Assembly: GCF_001641615.1 (NCBI RefSeq)
Contig: NZ_LRRU01000020.1
Span: forward strand, 823,299 to 887,298
Reading direction: 5' to 3'
DNA length: 64,000 nucleotides
DNA from: Pseudoalteromonas gelatinilytica
Lineage (GTDB): Bacteria > Pseudomonadota > Gammaproteobacteria > Enterobacterales > Alteromonadaceae
Every line of letters begins with the position of its first letter. Positions within the stretch are counted from its first letter, which is position 1. Positions 26,565 to 34,707 of this stretch are shown one piece after another. The notes beneath the pieces were generated by a model. That model ran no database searches and was not told the origin of the DNA. It worked only from the letters and a program-made list of their open reading frames with translations. The translations under genes were made by a program, and so were the position numbers.

Positions 26565-27290
26565 GTGACGCAAAAAGACAGTATTTATGCCACTGAGCAA
26601 GCGGTTAAAGACTTTAGCTTTGACCAACATGTAGTAGAAGTTTTCCCTGATATGATCCAGCGCTCGGTGCCGGGTTACGCAACCATTGTTAGCACCATAG
26701 GTAAACTGGCTGGCGAGTATGCGCAAAGTAATTCAAACCTATACGACTTAGGTTGTTCACTTGGTGCTGTAACGTTAAGTATGCGCCGTAATATTCGCAC
26801 CGATAACTGTAATATTATTGCCGTCGATAACTCAGAAGCGATGGTTGAGCGCTGTAAATTACATTTACAGGGTTTTCGCTCTGACGTGCCGGTCACAGTT
26901 ACGCTAGGTGATATCAACGATTTAGCCATCGAGAATGCTTCTGTGGTAGCGATGAACTTTACACTTCAGTTTATTCCACCTGAAAAGCGCCAAGCGGTGC
27001 TTGAAAAGATTTACGCAAATTTAAAACCTGGCGGCGTTTTGCTGCTGAGCGAAAAAATTAGAGGTGAAAATGAGCAATGCGATAATTTGCTCATTGATTT
27101 ACACCATGATTTCAAACGTCACAACGGCTATTCAGAGCTTGAGATCAGCCAAAAGCGTACGGCTATCGAAAATGTCATGCGCCCTGATCATTTATCTACC
27201 CACTTAAACCGATTAAGTGAAATTGGTTTTAGCCAAACGCAAGTGTGGTATCAATGTTTTAACTTCTGCTCGATGATTGCAATCAAGTAA
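26565..27290 (+). CDS. cmoA: Carboxy-S-adenosyl-L-methionine synthase
   Basis: 241 residues from GTG 26565 (VTQKDSIYATEQ). This start aligns with the usual CmoA N-terminus, whereas the upstream open frame is not CmoA-like. The SAM-binding motif is YDLGCSLGAVTLS, followed by IIAVDNSEAM and MNFTLQFIPP. FDQHVVEVFPDMIQRSVPGY and NGYSELEISQKR are CmoA-specific. It converts SAM and prephenate to Cx-SAM for CmoB. It is followed after 27 bp by cmoB in one operon. Confidence 0.95.
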   Translation: MTQKDSIYATEQAVKDFSFDQHVVEVFPDMIQRSVPGYATIVSTIGKLAGEYAQSNSNLYDLGCSLGAVTLSMRRNIRTDNCNIIAVDNSEAMVERCKLHLQGFRSDVPVTVTLGDINDLAIENASVVAMNFTLQFIPPEKRQAVLEKIYANLKPGGVLLLSEKIRGENEQCDNLLIDLHHDFKRHNGYSELEISQKRTAIENVMRPDHLSTHLNRLSEIGFSQTQVWYQCFNFCSMIAIK

Positions 27291-27317
27291 TCATCACAAC
27301 GATATAAAGAGTATTTC

Positions 27318-28286
27318 ATGTCTCAATGGTTTAACCAATTTTACGCTGCGATTGCACAAAGCCCGCTAAGTCACTGGCTCGAAACTTTGCCAGGTCAATT
27401 AAAGCACTGGGAACTCGAAGCCAGCCACGGCGATTTACCGAAATGGCAAAAAGTGCTGAAAAACTTACCTGAGGTAAGCACAAACCTTGTGAATCTTCAG
27501 GATAAAGTACAAATTGGCACCGGTGATGAACTATCTGAAGGTCAGCAAAAACAGTTAACGCATTTACTAAAGCGCATGATGCCATGGCGTAAAGGACCCT
27601 TTAGCTTACACGGTATCGAGATTGATACTGAGTGGCGCAGTGATTGGAAATGGGATCGTTTACTGCCTCATATCGAACCGTTAAAAGGCCGCACAGTGCT
27701 TGATATTGGCTGTGGCTCGGGTTATCACTTGTGGCGCATGCGCGGCGAAGGCGCAAATTTTGTGGTGGGTATCGATCCATCTGATTTATTCTTATGCCAA
27801 TTCCAAGCGATAAAGCATTATCACCAAGATGAAAACGTGCATTTATTGCCGTTAGGTGTTGAAGCTCTGCCTGAGCTAAAAGCATTCGATACGGTATTTT
27901 CAATGGGTGTTTTATATCATCGTCGTTCACCTATCGACTTTTTAGCGCAATTAAAAGCACAGCTTCGCCCAGGGGGTGAGTTAGTCCTTGAAACACTGGT
28001 TGTTGAAGGTGATGAACACACAGTTTTAGTGCCAACCGACCGCTATGCAAAAATGCGTAATGTGTGGTTTATCCCAAGCACCGCGGCATTAAAACTATGG
28101 ATGGAACGTGTTGGCTTTAAAGATGTACAAGTTAAAGACTGTGCAATCACAACGCTTGAAGAACAACGTAAAACCCAGTGGATGGAAAACGAATCACTGG
28201 TCGACTTTTTAGATCCAAATGACACCAGCAAAACCATTGAAGGTTACCCTGCCCCTCTTCGCGCTATTTTAACCGCGAAAGCTTAA
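27318..28286 (+). CDS. cmoB: tRNA U34 carboxymethyltransferase
   Basis: 322 residues, matching E. coli CmoB (323). The Rossmann motif VLDIGCGSGYHLWRM, the RKGPFSLHGIEIDTEWRSDWKW substrate region and FSMGVLYHRRSP are all conserved. It transfers the carboxymethyl group of Cx-SAM to 5-hydroxyuridine 34, producing cmo5U in wobble-reading tRNAs. It is the second gene of the cmoAB operon. Confidence 0.96.
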   Translation: MSQWFNQFYAAIAQSPLSHWLETLPGQLKHWELEASHGDLPKWQKVLKNLPEVSTNLVNLQDKVQIGTGDELSEGQQKQLTHLLKRMMPWRKGPFSLHGIEIDTEWRSDWKWDRLLPHIEPLKGRTVLDIGCGSGYHLWRMRGEGANFVVGIDPSDLFLCQFQAIKHYHQDENVHLLPLGVEALPELKAFDTVFSMGVLYHRRSPIDFLAQLKAQLRPGGELVLETLVVEGDEHTVLVPTDRYAKMRNVWFIPSTAALKLWMERVGFKDVQVKDCAITTLEEQRKTQWMENESLVDFLDPNDTSKTIEGYPAPLRAILTAKA

Positions 28287-28290
28287 CAAA

Positions 28291-28360
28291 TAGTAAGAAG
28301 TTTCTAGTTTCAAGGTAGAAGGGTCATTTGCTTGATACTTTTGCCTTGTAACTTGAAAGC
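28291..28360. repeat. Inverted array of 7-bp repeats downstream of cmoB
   Basis: The left arm carries GTTTCTA, GTTTCAA and GGTAGAA. The right arm, on the complement, carries TTTCAAG, TTACAAG, GCAAAAG and TATCAAG. This makes an imperfect hairpin of AAGNNNC-type heptamers that could end cmoAB transcription. Confidence 0.55.
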
Positions 28361-28367
28361 AAAAAAA

Positions 28368-28396
28368 CCGGACAACTGTCCTTGTCAAGTCGGTTA
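28368..28396. other. Imperfect GC-richer hairpin before purM
   Basis: AACCGGACAA pairs with TTGTC and CGGTT around an AAGT bulge, preceded by seven A residues. It may be a terminator remnant or a leader structure of purM; it matches no riboswitch I recognise. Confidence 0.35.
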
Positions 28397-28487
28397 AAGT
28401 GATTTTTCAACTAGCCGCGCCAGTGCAATTGTTGTAAAATACGCGCGTTTCTAAGCAACCCACATGCAACTTTTTTGAGGAAAACCT

Positions 28488-29540
28488 GTGAGCGAACAAA
28501 AACAGTCTCTTAGCTATAAAGACGCGGGCGTAGATATCGATGCCGGTAATGCACTTGTTGAGCGTATTAAAGGCGTAGTTAAAAAAACCAGACGTCCTGA
28601 AGTAATGGGCGGTATCGGTGGTTTTGGCGCACTTTGCGAACTACCAACTGGCTATAAAGAGCCTGTACTGGTTGCTGGCACAGACGGTGTTGGTACAAAA
28701 CTACGTTTAGCAATCGATCTTAAAAAGCACGACACAGTGGGTATCGACCTTGTTGCTATGTGTGTAAACGACCTTATTGTACAAGGTGCAGAGCCACTAT
28801 TTTTCCTTGATTACTATGCAACGGGTAAATTAGACGTAGATACTGCGGCTGATGTTGTAACAGGTATTGGTAAAGGCTGTGAGCTTTCTGGCTGTGCATT
28901 AATCGGTGGTGAAACTGCTGAAATGCCAGGTATGTACGACGGCGAAGACTACGACATGGCTGGTTTCTGTACTGGTGTTGTAGAAAAATCAAAAATTATC
29001 GACGGTACTAAAGTTGCTGCAGGCGACCAATTAATCGCCCTTGCATCAAGTGGTCCTCATTCAAACGGCTTCTCATTAATTCGTAAAGTTCTTGAAGTAT
29101 CTGGCGCAGACACGAGCGCTGAGCTTGAAGGCAAAACACTTGGCGATCACCTATTAGAGCCAACTCGTATCTACGTTAAACAACTACTTGAGCTATTCAA
29201 GCAGGTTGATGTACACGCCTTATCTCACATCACGGGTGGTGGTTTCTGGGAAAACATCCCGCGCGTACTTCCTGAGTCTGCAAAAGCAGTTATCAAAGGT
29301 GACAGCTGGGAATGGCCTGTAGTTTTCAACTGGTTACAAGAAAACGGCAACATCACAACACACGAAATGTACCGTACATTCAACTGTGGTGTTGGTATGA
29401 TTTTAGTTGTTCCAGCAGACAAACTTGAGCAAAGCTTAACAATTCTTAAAGATCTTGGCGAAAATGCATGGCATATCGGTGAGATCCAAGATGCGAAAGC
29501 AGGCGAAGAGCAAGTAGAAATTTTAGGTGGTCGTGACTAA
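28488..29540 (+). CDS. purM: Phosphoribosylformylglycinamidine cyclo-ligase
   Basis: 350 residues, starting at GTG 28488 behind a GAGG ribosome binding site. It aligns along its length with E. coli PurM: SYKDAGVDIDAGNALV, GTDGVGTKLRLA, GGETAEMPGMY, HITGGGFWENIPRVL and EMYRTFNCGVGM. AIR synthetase closes the imidazole ring in purine synthesis. Its last base overlaps the purN start (TAATG), indicating translational coupling. Confidence 0.97.
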   Translation: MSEQKQSLSYKDAGVDIDAGNALVERIKGVVKKTRRPEVMGGIGGFGALCELPTGYKEPVLVAGTDGVGTKLRLAIDLKKHDTVGIDLVAMCVNDLIVQGAEPLFFLDYYATGKLDVDTAADVVTGIGKGCELSGCALIGGETAEMPGMYDGEDYDMAGFCTGVVEKSKIIDGTKVAAGDQLIALASSGPHSNGFSLIRKVLEVSGADTSAELEGKTLGDHLLEPTRIYVKQLLELFKQVDVHALSHITGGGFWENIPRVLPESAKAVIKGDSWEWPVVFNWLQENGNITTHEMYRTFNCGVGMILVVPADKLEQSLTILKDLGENAWHIGEIQDAKAGEEQVEILGGRD

Positions 29541-30187
29541 TGACCCCTTGTCGTCTTGTTGTATTAATTTCTGGTAGCGGTTCTAACCTTCAAGCCATCA
29601 TCGACGCGTGTGCGCGTGGTGAAATAAAGGCCGAAATCGCCGCTGTAATTAGTAATAAAGCCGACGCCTATGGCCTTGAGCGAGCAAAAAATGCAGGTAT
29701 ACAAACACATGTACTTAGCCATAAAGATTTTGACTCGCGCGAGGCCTATGATGCTGAGTTAATGGACATTATTGACAATTTTGAACCAAATCTAGTTGTA
29801 TTAGCTGGTTTTATGCGTATTCTTACACCTAGCTTAGTGCAAAAATTTAAGGGAAAAATGTTGAACATTCACCCTTCTTTGTTGCCTAAGTACCAAGGGC
29901 TGAATACCCACCAGCGAGCGATAGATGCAAAAGATGACGTTCATGGTGTTAGTGTTCACTTTGTCACAGAAGAACTAGACGGCGGTCCCGTTGTTCTTCA
30001 AGCCAAAGTGCCGGTACTCGAAAACGATACCGCAGAGACACTCGCACAACGTGTTCATCAGCAAGAACATATAATCTATCCATTGGTGGTCAAGTGGTTC
30101 AGTGAACAACGACTCAAGATGGAAGCAGATTATGCAGTTTTTGACGAAAAGAAACTTCCTGCACACGGCGCGCACTACCCAGAATAA
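29540..30187 (+). CDS. purN: Phosphoribosylglycinamide formyltransferase
   Basis: 215 residues. VLISGSGSNLQAIIDA binds the GAR phosphate, and MLNIHPSLLPKYQGLNTH carries the catalytic Asn and His. HGVSVHFVTEELDGGPVVLQ supplies the catalytic Asp. It uses 10-formyl-THF to formylate GAR and is coupled to purM. Confidence 0.97.
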   Translation: MTPCRLVVLISGSGSNLQAIIDACARGEIKAEIAAVISNKADAYGLERAKNAGIQTHVLSHKDFDSREAYDAELMDIIDNFEPNLVVLAGFMRILTPSLVQKFKGKMLNIHPSLLPKYQGLNTHQRAIDAKDDVHGVSVHFVTEELDGGPVVLQAKVPVLENDTAETLAQRVHQQEHIIYPLVVKWFSEQRLKMEADYAVFDEKKLPAHGAHYPE

Positions 30188-30932
30188 AAATCTAAGTGCC
30201 CTACTCGCTTGTGTGGGCACTTTATTACTTCCTACCAGTGTTTTAGCTGGCGACCTCACTCAATATGAAGCCAAATACGATGTACTTCGTAAAGGCGAAA
30301 CCCATGGTAAAGCAGTACGCGAGCTGAAAAAAGCCGCAGACGGTAACTACGTGATCACTTATCACAGTGAAATCGAATGGATGATTTTTTCAGACTCACG
30401 AAAAGAAACATCTAAATTTACGTACCATGATCAAAAAATTTCTCCGCTAAGTTACACCATGGAACGTTCGGGCACCGGGCCTGATAAAGAATACAGCTTA
30501 AAATTTGATGCGGCGCAAAAGCAAGTTCAAAGCAGCGAAAGTAAATACCCATTGAAGCTGGATTGGTCAGACGATTTTCAAGACTCTCTGTCTTACCAAG
30601 TACAAGTACGCGAAGAGTTAAAGCAAGGTAAAACACAATTATCGTATCCATTGATTGATAAAAAAGGCAACCTTCGCAATTACGACTTTGAAGTTATCGG
30701 CACAGAAATGATTTCGCTACCTGTTGGTAATGTAGAAGCGATAAAAGTAAAACGTTTGTACGATAATGATAAACGTCAAGCGCTTGCTTGGTTTGCCCCA
30801 GAAATGGACTACATGCTAGTTCGTATGTGGAAAGGTGAAAAAGGCGTAGAGCAATTTGAAGTGCAGCTTAATTCATTCACCGTGACCACGCCAGTGGCCG
30901 TAACAAATGAAGTGAGTAATGAAGCGCCTTAA
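30132..30932 (+). CDS. DUF3108 domain exported protein
   Basis: 266 residues from ATG 30132 with a GGAAG ribosome binding site; a GTG at 30102 is also possible. Either start lies inside the end of purN (56-bp overlap for the ATG), so expression is probably coupled. A basic N-terminus precedes a hydrophobic segment ending LLPTSVLA-GDL, a signal peptide. The mature part is a beta-rich DUF3108 domain (YEAKYDVLRKGETHGKAVREL..., IKVKRLYDNDKRQALAWFAPEMDYMLVRM). Periplasmic, function unknown. The purN-DUF3108 pairing is common in Alteromonadales and relatives (from memory). Confidence 0.85.
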   Translation: MQFLTKRNFLHTARTTQNKNLSALLACVGTLLLPTSVLAGDLTQYEAKYDVLRKGETHGKAVRELKKAADGNYVITYHSEIEWMIFSDSRKETSKFTYHDQKISPLSYTMERSGTGPDKEYSLKFDAAQKQVQSSESKYPLKLDWSDDFQDSLSYQVQVREELKQGKTQLSYPLIDKKGNLRNYDFEVIGTEMISLPVGNVEAIKVKRLYDNDKRQALAWFAPEMDYMLVRMWKGEKGVEQFEVQLNSFTVTTPVAVTNEVSNEAP

Positions 30933-30950
30933 TAGCGCTTCATCTTTTAT
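30921..30950. terminator. Weak hairpin at the DUF3108/yafJ convergence
   Basis: A 7-bp stem GAAGCGC / GCGCTTC spans the DUF3108 stop and is followed by a TCTTTTATTT tract. Confidence 0.55.
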
Positions 30951-31715
30951 TTAGATTTTTTCGCCCATTTTAAACAGGGCAAACTCACCGGGTTCCATTT
31001 TCTGCCAGCGTTCATCATTGGTGAGTGGCCGTGTTGCAATCACAGTAACCACATCGTTTGGTGTGGTTTCTTTTTGAAAATCAATCACCATATCTGCATC
31101 AATTAATGTCGCTTTGCCAAACGGTGCACGGCGTGTGATCCAATGTAAGTTATTGGTGCAATAAGCTAAAACATAAACTCCATCAGTAAGCAGCATATTA
31201 AATACGCCTTTTTCACGCAGTGTGTGGGCAAGCTTGGCAGCATAACGAAATACAGACGCCATATTTGATGGGCGTTTAGGGTATTTTTCGCGAATTTTAT
31301 CGAGCAGCCAACAAAACGCCAGCTCACTGTCGGTATTACCGACAGGTCGATAGTAATCTGGTTTTAAATCATGATAATTCGATAGTTGCCCGTTGTGAGC
31401 ATACGTAATTTCACGGCCCCATAACTCGCGAGTAAATGGGTGGGTATTTTCAAGGCACACTCGACCACGGTTTCCTTGGCGAATATGGCTTATCACTGAA
31501 ATACTTTTTATTGGATACGCTTTAACCAACTTGGCAATTTCTGATTGGCAACTTGGCTCTGGATCTTTAAATGTACGACAGCCTTTACCTTCGTAAAAAG
31601 TGATGCCCCAGCCATCTTTATGCGGGCCAGTATTACCACCGCGTTCTAATAATCCTGAAAAACTGAAACAAATATCCGTTGGTACATTGGCCGACATGCC
31701 AAGCAACTCACACAT
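30951..31715 (-). CDS. yafJ: Class II glutamine amidotransferase, YafJ type
   Basis: 254 residues. The N-terminal Cys2 nucleophile (MCELLGMSAN) would be exposed after Met removal. GGNTGPHKDGWGITFYE, SHIRQGNRG and ENTHPFTRELWGREITYAHNGQL are conserved N-terminal amidotransferase motifs. It matches E. coli YafJ in length (255) and arrangement. The acceptor reaction is not established for this family; it is a stand-alone glutaminase-type domain in the cytoplasm. It diverges from fadE. Confidence 0.9.
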   Translation of the reverse strand: MCELLGMSANVPTDICFSFSGLLERGGNTGPHKDGWGITFYEGKGCRTFKDPEPSCQSEIAKLVKAYPIKSISVISHIRQGNRGRVCLENTHPFTRELWGREITYAHNGQLSNYHDLKPDYYRPVGNTDSELAFCWLLDKIREKYPKRPSNMASVFRYAAKLAHTLREKGVFNMLLTDGVYVLAYCTNNLHWITRRAPFGKATLIDADMVIDFQKETTPNDVVTVIATRPLTNDERWQKMEPGEFALFKMGEKI

Positions 31716-31813
31716 AGAACTCTTAACCTATAAAACTAATCGAAGGAAGGCATGATGGGCTGATCCCTGCCTGCGCTCATTGTTAAACATAGCGTTAAAG
31801 ATGGCAACTGCTA

Positions 31814-31841
31814 TGCTCAGATTTTCAGAACTATCTGAGCA
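31814..31841. promoter_or_regulatory. Inverted repeat in the yafJ-fadE intergenic region
   Basis: A perfect 9-bp inverted repeat TGCTCAGAT / ATCTGAGCA with a 10-base spacer lies 99 bp upstream of yafJ. It could be an operator or a hairpin. The rest of 31716-32018 shows no gene. Confidence 0.4.
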
Positions 31842-32020
31842 ATTCACAACTAATTGCCAGTATAACGGCGCTGATTATAAGTAATTACTCAACAATCCCT
31901 CACTGGCTGTAAATGTTTTTGCACTGATAGCCATTTTTAAATGAATAAAACTCGTTGCACAGACTGTTTTAATCCCTGTTCCCCTCTTGATAATTCGCTT
32001 TTCAAGCGCTACTCTAAAAG

Positions 32021-32037
32021 AGGTGGTCTGACCTCTA
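32021..32037. promoter_or_regulatory. FadR-like operator before fadE
   Basis: AGGTGGTCTGACCTCTA contains the FadR core TGGTCnGACC and lies within the larger AGAGGT/ACCTCT palindrome (32019-32036). It stands 15 bp upstream of the fadE start, overlapping the leader. The site is consistent with fatty-acid-dependent repression of fadE. Confidence 0.65.
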
Positions 32038-32051
32038 TTAAGGAATAATCA

Positions 32052-34508
32052 ATGACTCTCATATTTTTACTTGGTTTACTCGTGCTGCTTAGTATTGCGA
32101 GTTACCACAGAGCAAGCTGGAATACCTGCTTAGGTATTGCCGTTGCGACTTTACTTGTTGGCACATTTGCTGGCGCGTTTGGCGCAATTAGTTGGCTACT
32201 ATTCTTACTTATCGCTGTGCCACTTTCTGTGACTGGCGTTCGTCAACAATACATCATCAAACCTATCTTCGCTGCTTTCAAAAAAGTAACCCCGACGATG
32301 TCGGAAACTGAAAAATCAGCAATCGATGCCGGTACTACGTGGTGGGAAGCGGATCTATTTTGCGGTCGTCCTGACTGGAACAAATTACACCAATACCCAG
32401 CACCTAAACTGACTATCGAAGAGCAAGCGTTTATTGATGGTCCAGTTGAAGAAGTGTGTAGCATGCTAGATGACTGGCACGCAACTCACGAACTAACTGA
32501 TTTACCGCAAGATGTTTGGCAATATCTAAAAGATAATAAATTCTTTGCCATGATCATCAAAAAAGAATACGGCGGTTTAGAGTTTTCTGCTTATGCACAA
32601 TCGTGTGTACTACAAAAACTAACAAGTAAATCAACGTTACTTTCATCTATCGTAGGTGTACCTAACTCATTAGGTCCGGGCGAATTACTTCAGCACTATG
32701 GTACTAAAGAGCAAAAAGATCATTACTTACCGCGCTTAGCAAGTGGTCAAGAAATTCCATGTTTTGCTTTAACATCACCAGAAGCCGGTTCTGACGCAAG
32801 CGCAATTCCTGATTACGGTGTTGTTTGTAAAGGTCAGTGGAATGGTGAAGAAGTTGTCGGTATTAGCCTAACATGGAACAAGCGTTACATTACTCTAGCT
32901 CCAGTTGCGACTGTACTTGGTCTTGCATTCAAACTACAAGATCCTGACGGTTTATTAGGTGATGATAAAGAACCTGGTATTACCTGTGCGCTGATCCCAA
33001 CAGATACCCCAGGGGTCGAAATTGGCCGTCGTCACTTCCCGCTAAATGTACCATTCCAAAATGGTCCTACTCGCGGTAAAGACATCTTCGTACCACTTGA
33101 TTACATCATTGGTGGCCCGAAAATGGCTGGTCAAGGTTGGCGTATGCTTGTTGAATGTTTATCTGTTGGTCGTGCAATCACCTTGCCGTCTAACTCTACA
33201 GGTGGCATTAAAACAATTGCGCTTGCAACAGGTTCATACAGCCGTATTCGTCGTCAATTCCGTTTGCCAATTGGTCAAATGGAAGGTGTTGAAGAATCAC
33301 TCGCTAAACTTGCAGGTTACGCATATAGCTCTGATGCTGCAGTTAGCATGTCTACAGGTGCTGTTGATCTTGGCGAAAAACCATCGGTTGTATCTGCAAT
33401 AATTAAATACCACTTAACTGAGCAAATGCGTGAAGCAACAATTCACGGCATGGATGTTCATGGTGGTAAAGGCATTATGCTTGGTCCAAACAACTACCTA
33501 GGTCGCGGTTACCAAGGTGCACCAATTGCGATTACCGTTGAAGGTGCAAATATCTTAACACGTAACATGATCATCTATGGTCAAGGTGCAATTCGTTGTC
33601 ATCCATTCGTGTTAACTGAACTAGGCGCTTGTGCAATTGAAGACCGTGAAGAAGCGCTTGCAGTATTCGATAAAGCGTTAATGGGCCACATTGGCTTTAC
33701 TATTTCGAACCTTGTTCGCACTAAGTGGTTAGCATTCACAAATGCACGTTTTACAAGTACGCCGTACAAAGACGAAACCGCTGAGTTTTATCGTGTTGCG
33801 TCGCGTTTCAGTGCATCATTAGCATTAATGTCAGATATTAGCATGGCGGTATTTGGTGGGTCATTAAAACGTAAAGAGCGTATCTCTGCACGTTTAGGTG
33901 ACTTACTAAGCTACTTATACCTTGTATCTGCAACACTTAAACGTTACAACGACGAAGGCCGTAAAAAAGAAGATTTTGCGCTTGTTCAATGGAGCTGCCA
34001 AGATCACCTTTACCACTGCCAACGTGCACTTGCTGACTTAATCAATAACATGCCATCTGCACCACTACGTGCAATGCTAAAAATCATGTTATTCCCATTC
34101 GGTCGTCCAGTTCGTAAACCTACTGATAAGCTTGAGCACAAACTTGCACACTTATTACAAGTACCAAGCGAAACTCGTAACCGTTTAGCTAACTACATTT
34201 ACCTTAAAAACGAGCCACTTAACCTTGTTGGTCGTCAAGAGCAAACGCTTAAAGACGTACTAGAAGTTGAGCCTCTGTTTGATAAGGTATGCCGTGAAAA
34301 AGGCGTGAAACTGCCTTTCTTCCAACTTGATAAAGTAGCGCAAATGGGCCTAGAAGCAGGTATTTTAAGCCAAGCTGAAGCCGACAAATTAGCTGCTGTT
34401 GAAAAAGCCCGTCTTGACGTTATTAACGTTGACGACTTTGACCCAGCAGACTTAGTTGCAGGTAAAGTAGCCCGCGGCGAGAGCGATAAAAAAGCTGACG
34501 CTGCTTAA
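32052..34508 (+). CDS. fadE: Acyl-CoA dehydrogenase
   Basis: 818 residues, close to E. coli FadE (814). Two N-terminal hydrophobic segments (residues ~1-60) are followed by the acyl-CoA dehydrogenase core: CFALTSPEAGSDASAIPD (FAD/substrate), ITLPSNSTGG and VHGGKGIMLGPNNYLGRGYQGAPIAITVEGANIL. The C-terminal DUF1974 region carries the RADL-type motif. It catalyses the first step of fatty-acid beta-oxidation at the inner membrane. An AAGGAATA ribosome binding site and a FadR-like site lie directly upstream. Confidence 0.95.
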   Translation: MTLIFLLGLLVLLSIASYHRASWNTCLGIAVATLLVGTFAGAFGAISWLLFLLIAVPLSVTGVRQQYIIKPIFAAFKKVTPTMSETEKSAIDAGTTWWEADLFCGRPDWNKLHQYPAPKLTIEEQAFIDGPVEEVCSMLDDWHATHELTDLPQDVWQYLKDNKFFAMIIKKEYGGLEFSAYAQSCVLQKLTSKSTLLSSIVGVPNSLGPGELLQHYGTKEQKDHYLPRLASGQEIPCFALTSPEAGSDASAIPDYGVVCKGQWNGEEVVGISLTWNKRYITLAPVATVLGLAFKLQDPDGLLGDDKEPGITCALIPTDTPGVEIGRRHFPLNVPFQNGPTRGKDIFVPLDYIIGGPKMAGQGWRMLVECLSVGRAITLPSNSTGGIKTIALATGSYSRIRRQFRLPIGQMEGVEESLAKLAGYAYSSDAAVSMSTGAVDLGEKPSVVSAIIKYHLTEQMREATIHGMDVHGGKGIMLGPNNYLGRGYQGAPIAITVEGANILTRNMIIYGQGAIRCHPFVLTELGACAIEDREEALAVFDKALMGHIGFTISNLVRTKWLAFTNARFTSTPYKDETAEFYRVASRFSASLALMSDISMAVFGGSLKRKERISARLGDLLSYLYLVSATLKRYNDEGRKKEDFALVQWSCQDHLYHCQRALADLINNMPSAPLRAMLKIMLFPFGRPVRKPTDKLEHKLAHLLQVPSETRNRLANYIYLKNEPLNLVGRQEQTLKDVLEVEPLFDKVCREKGVKLPFFQLDKVAQMGLEAGILSQAEADKLAAVEKARLDVINVDDFDPADLVAGKVARGESDKKADAA

Positions 34509-34540
34509 GCTAGCAAAACAATTCCAATTGTTATGAAAAA

Positions 34541-34571
34541 CCAAACCAGCGCAAATTGCGCTGGTTTTTTT
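34541..34571 (+). terminator. fadE terminator
   Basis: A perfect 10-bp stem AAACCAGCGC / GCGCTGGTTT with loop AAATT is followed by a T7-type run. Confidence 0.9.
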
Positions 34572-34707
34572 GTTTATAAACCCTCTAGCGCATTCCTTGT
34601 CCCTAATTAGTTACATGATTTGTAACAAATATCGGACTGGTAAAACTTGCGTTTATATAATGAACAGGCAAGACTCTATAGCGAAAAATAGATAAGGAAT
34701 AATTACA

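Noticed and set aside
33046..33402. 118-codon frame inside fadE
   Set aside because: Same-strand shadow of fadE with no ribosome binding site and hydrophobic, biased composition.
34610..34626. GTTAC-N7-GTAAC palindrome before the S9 peptidase
   Set aside because: Opposite half-site orientation to the satD operators and only 5-bp arms; too weak to call.
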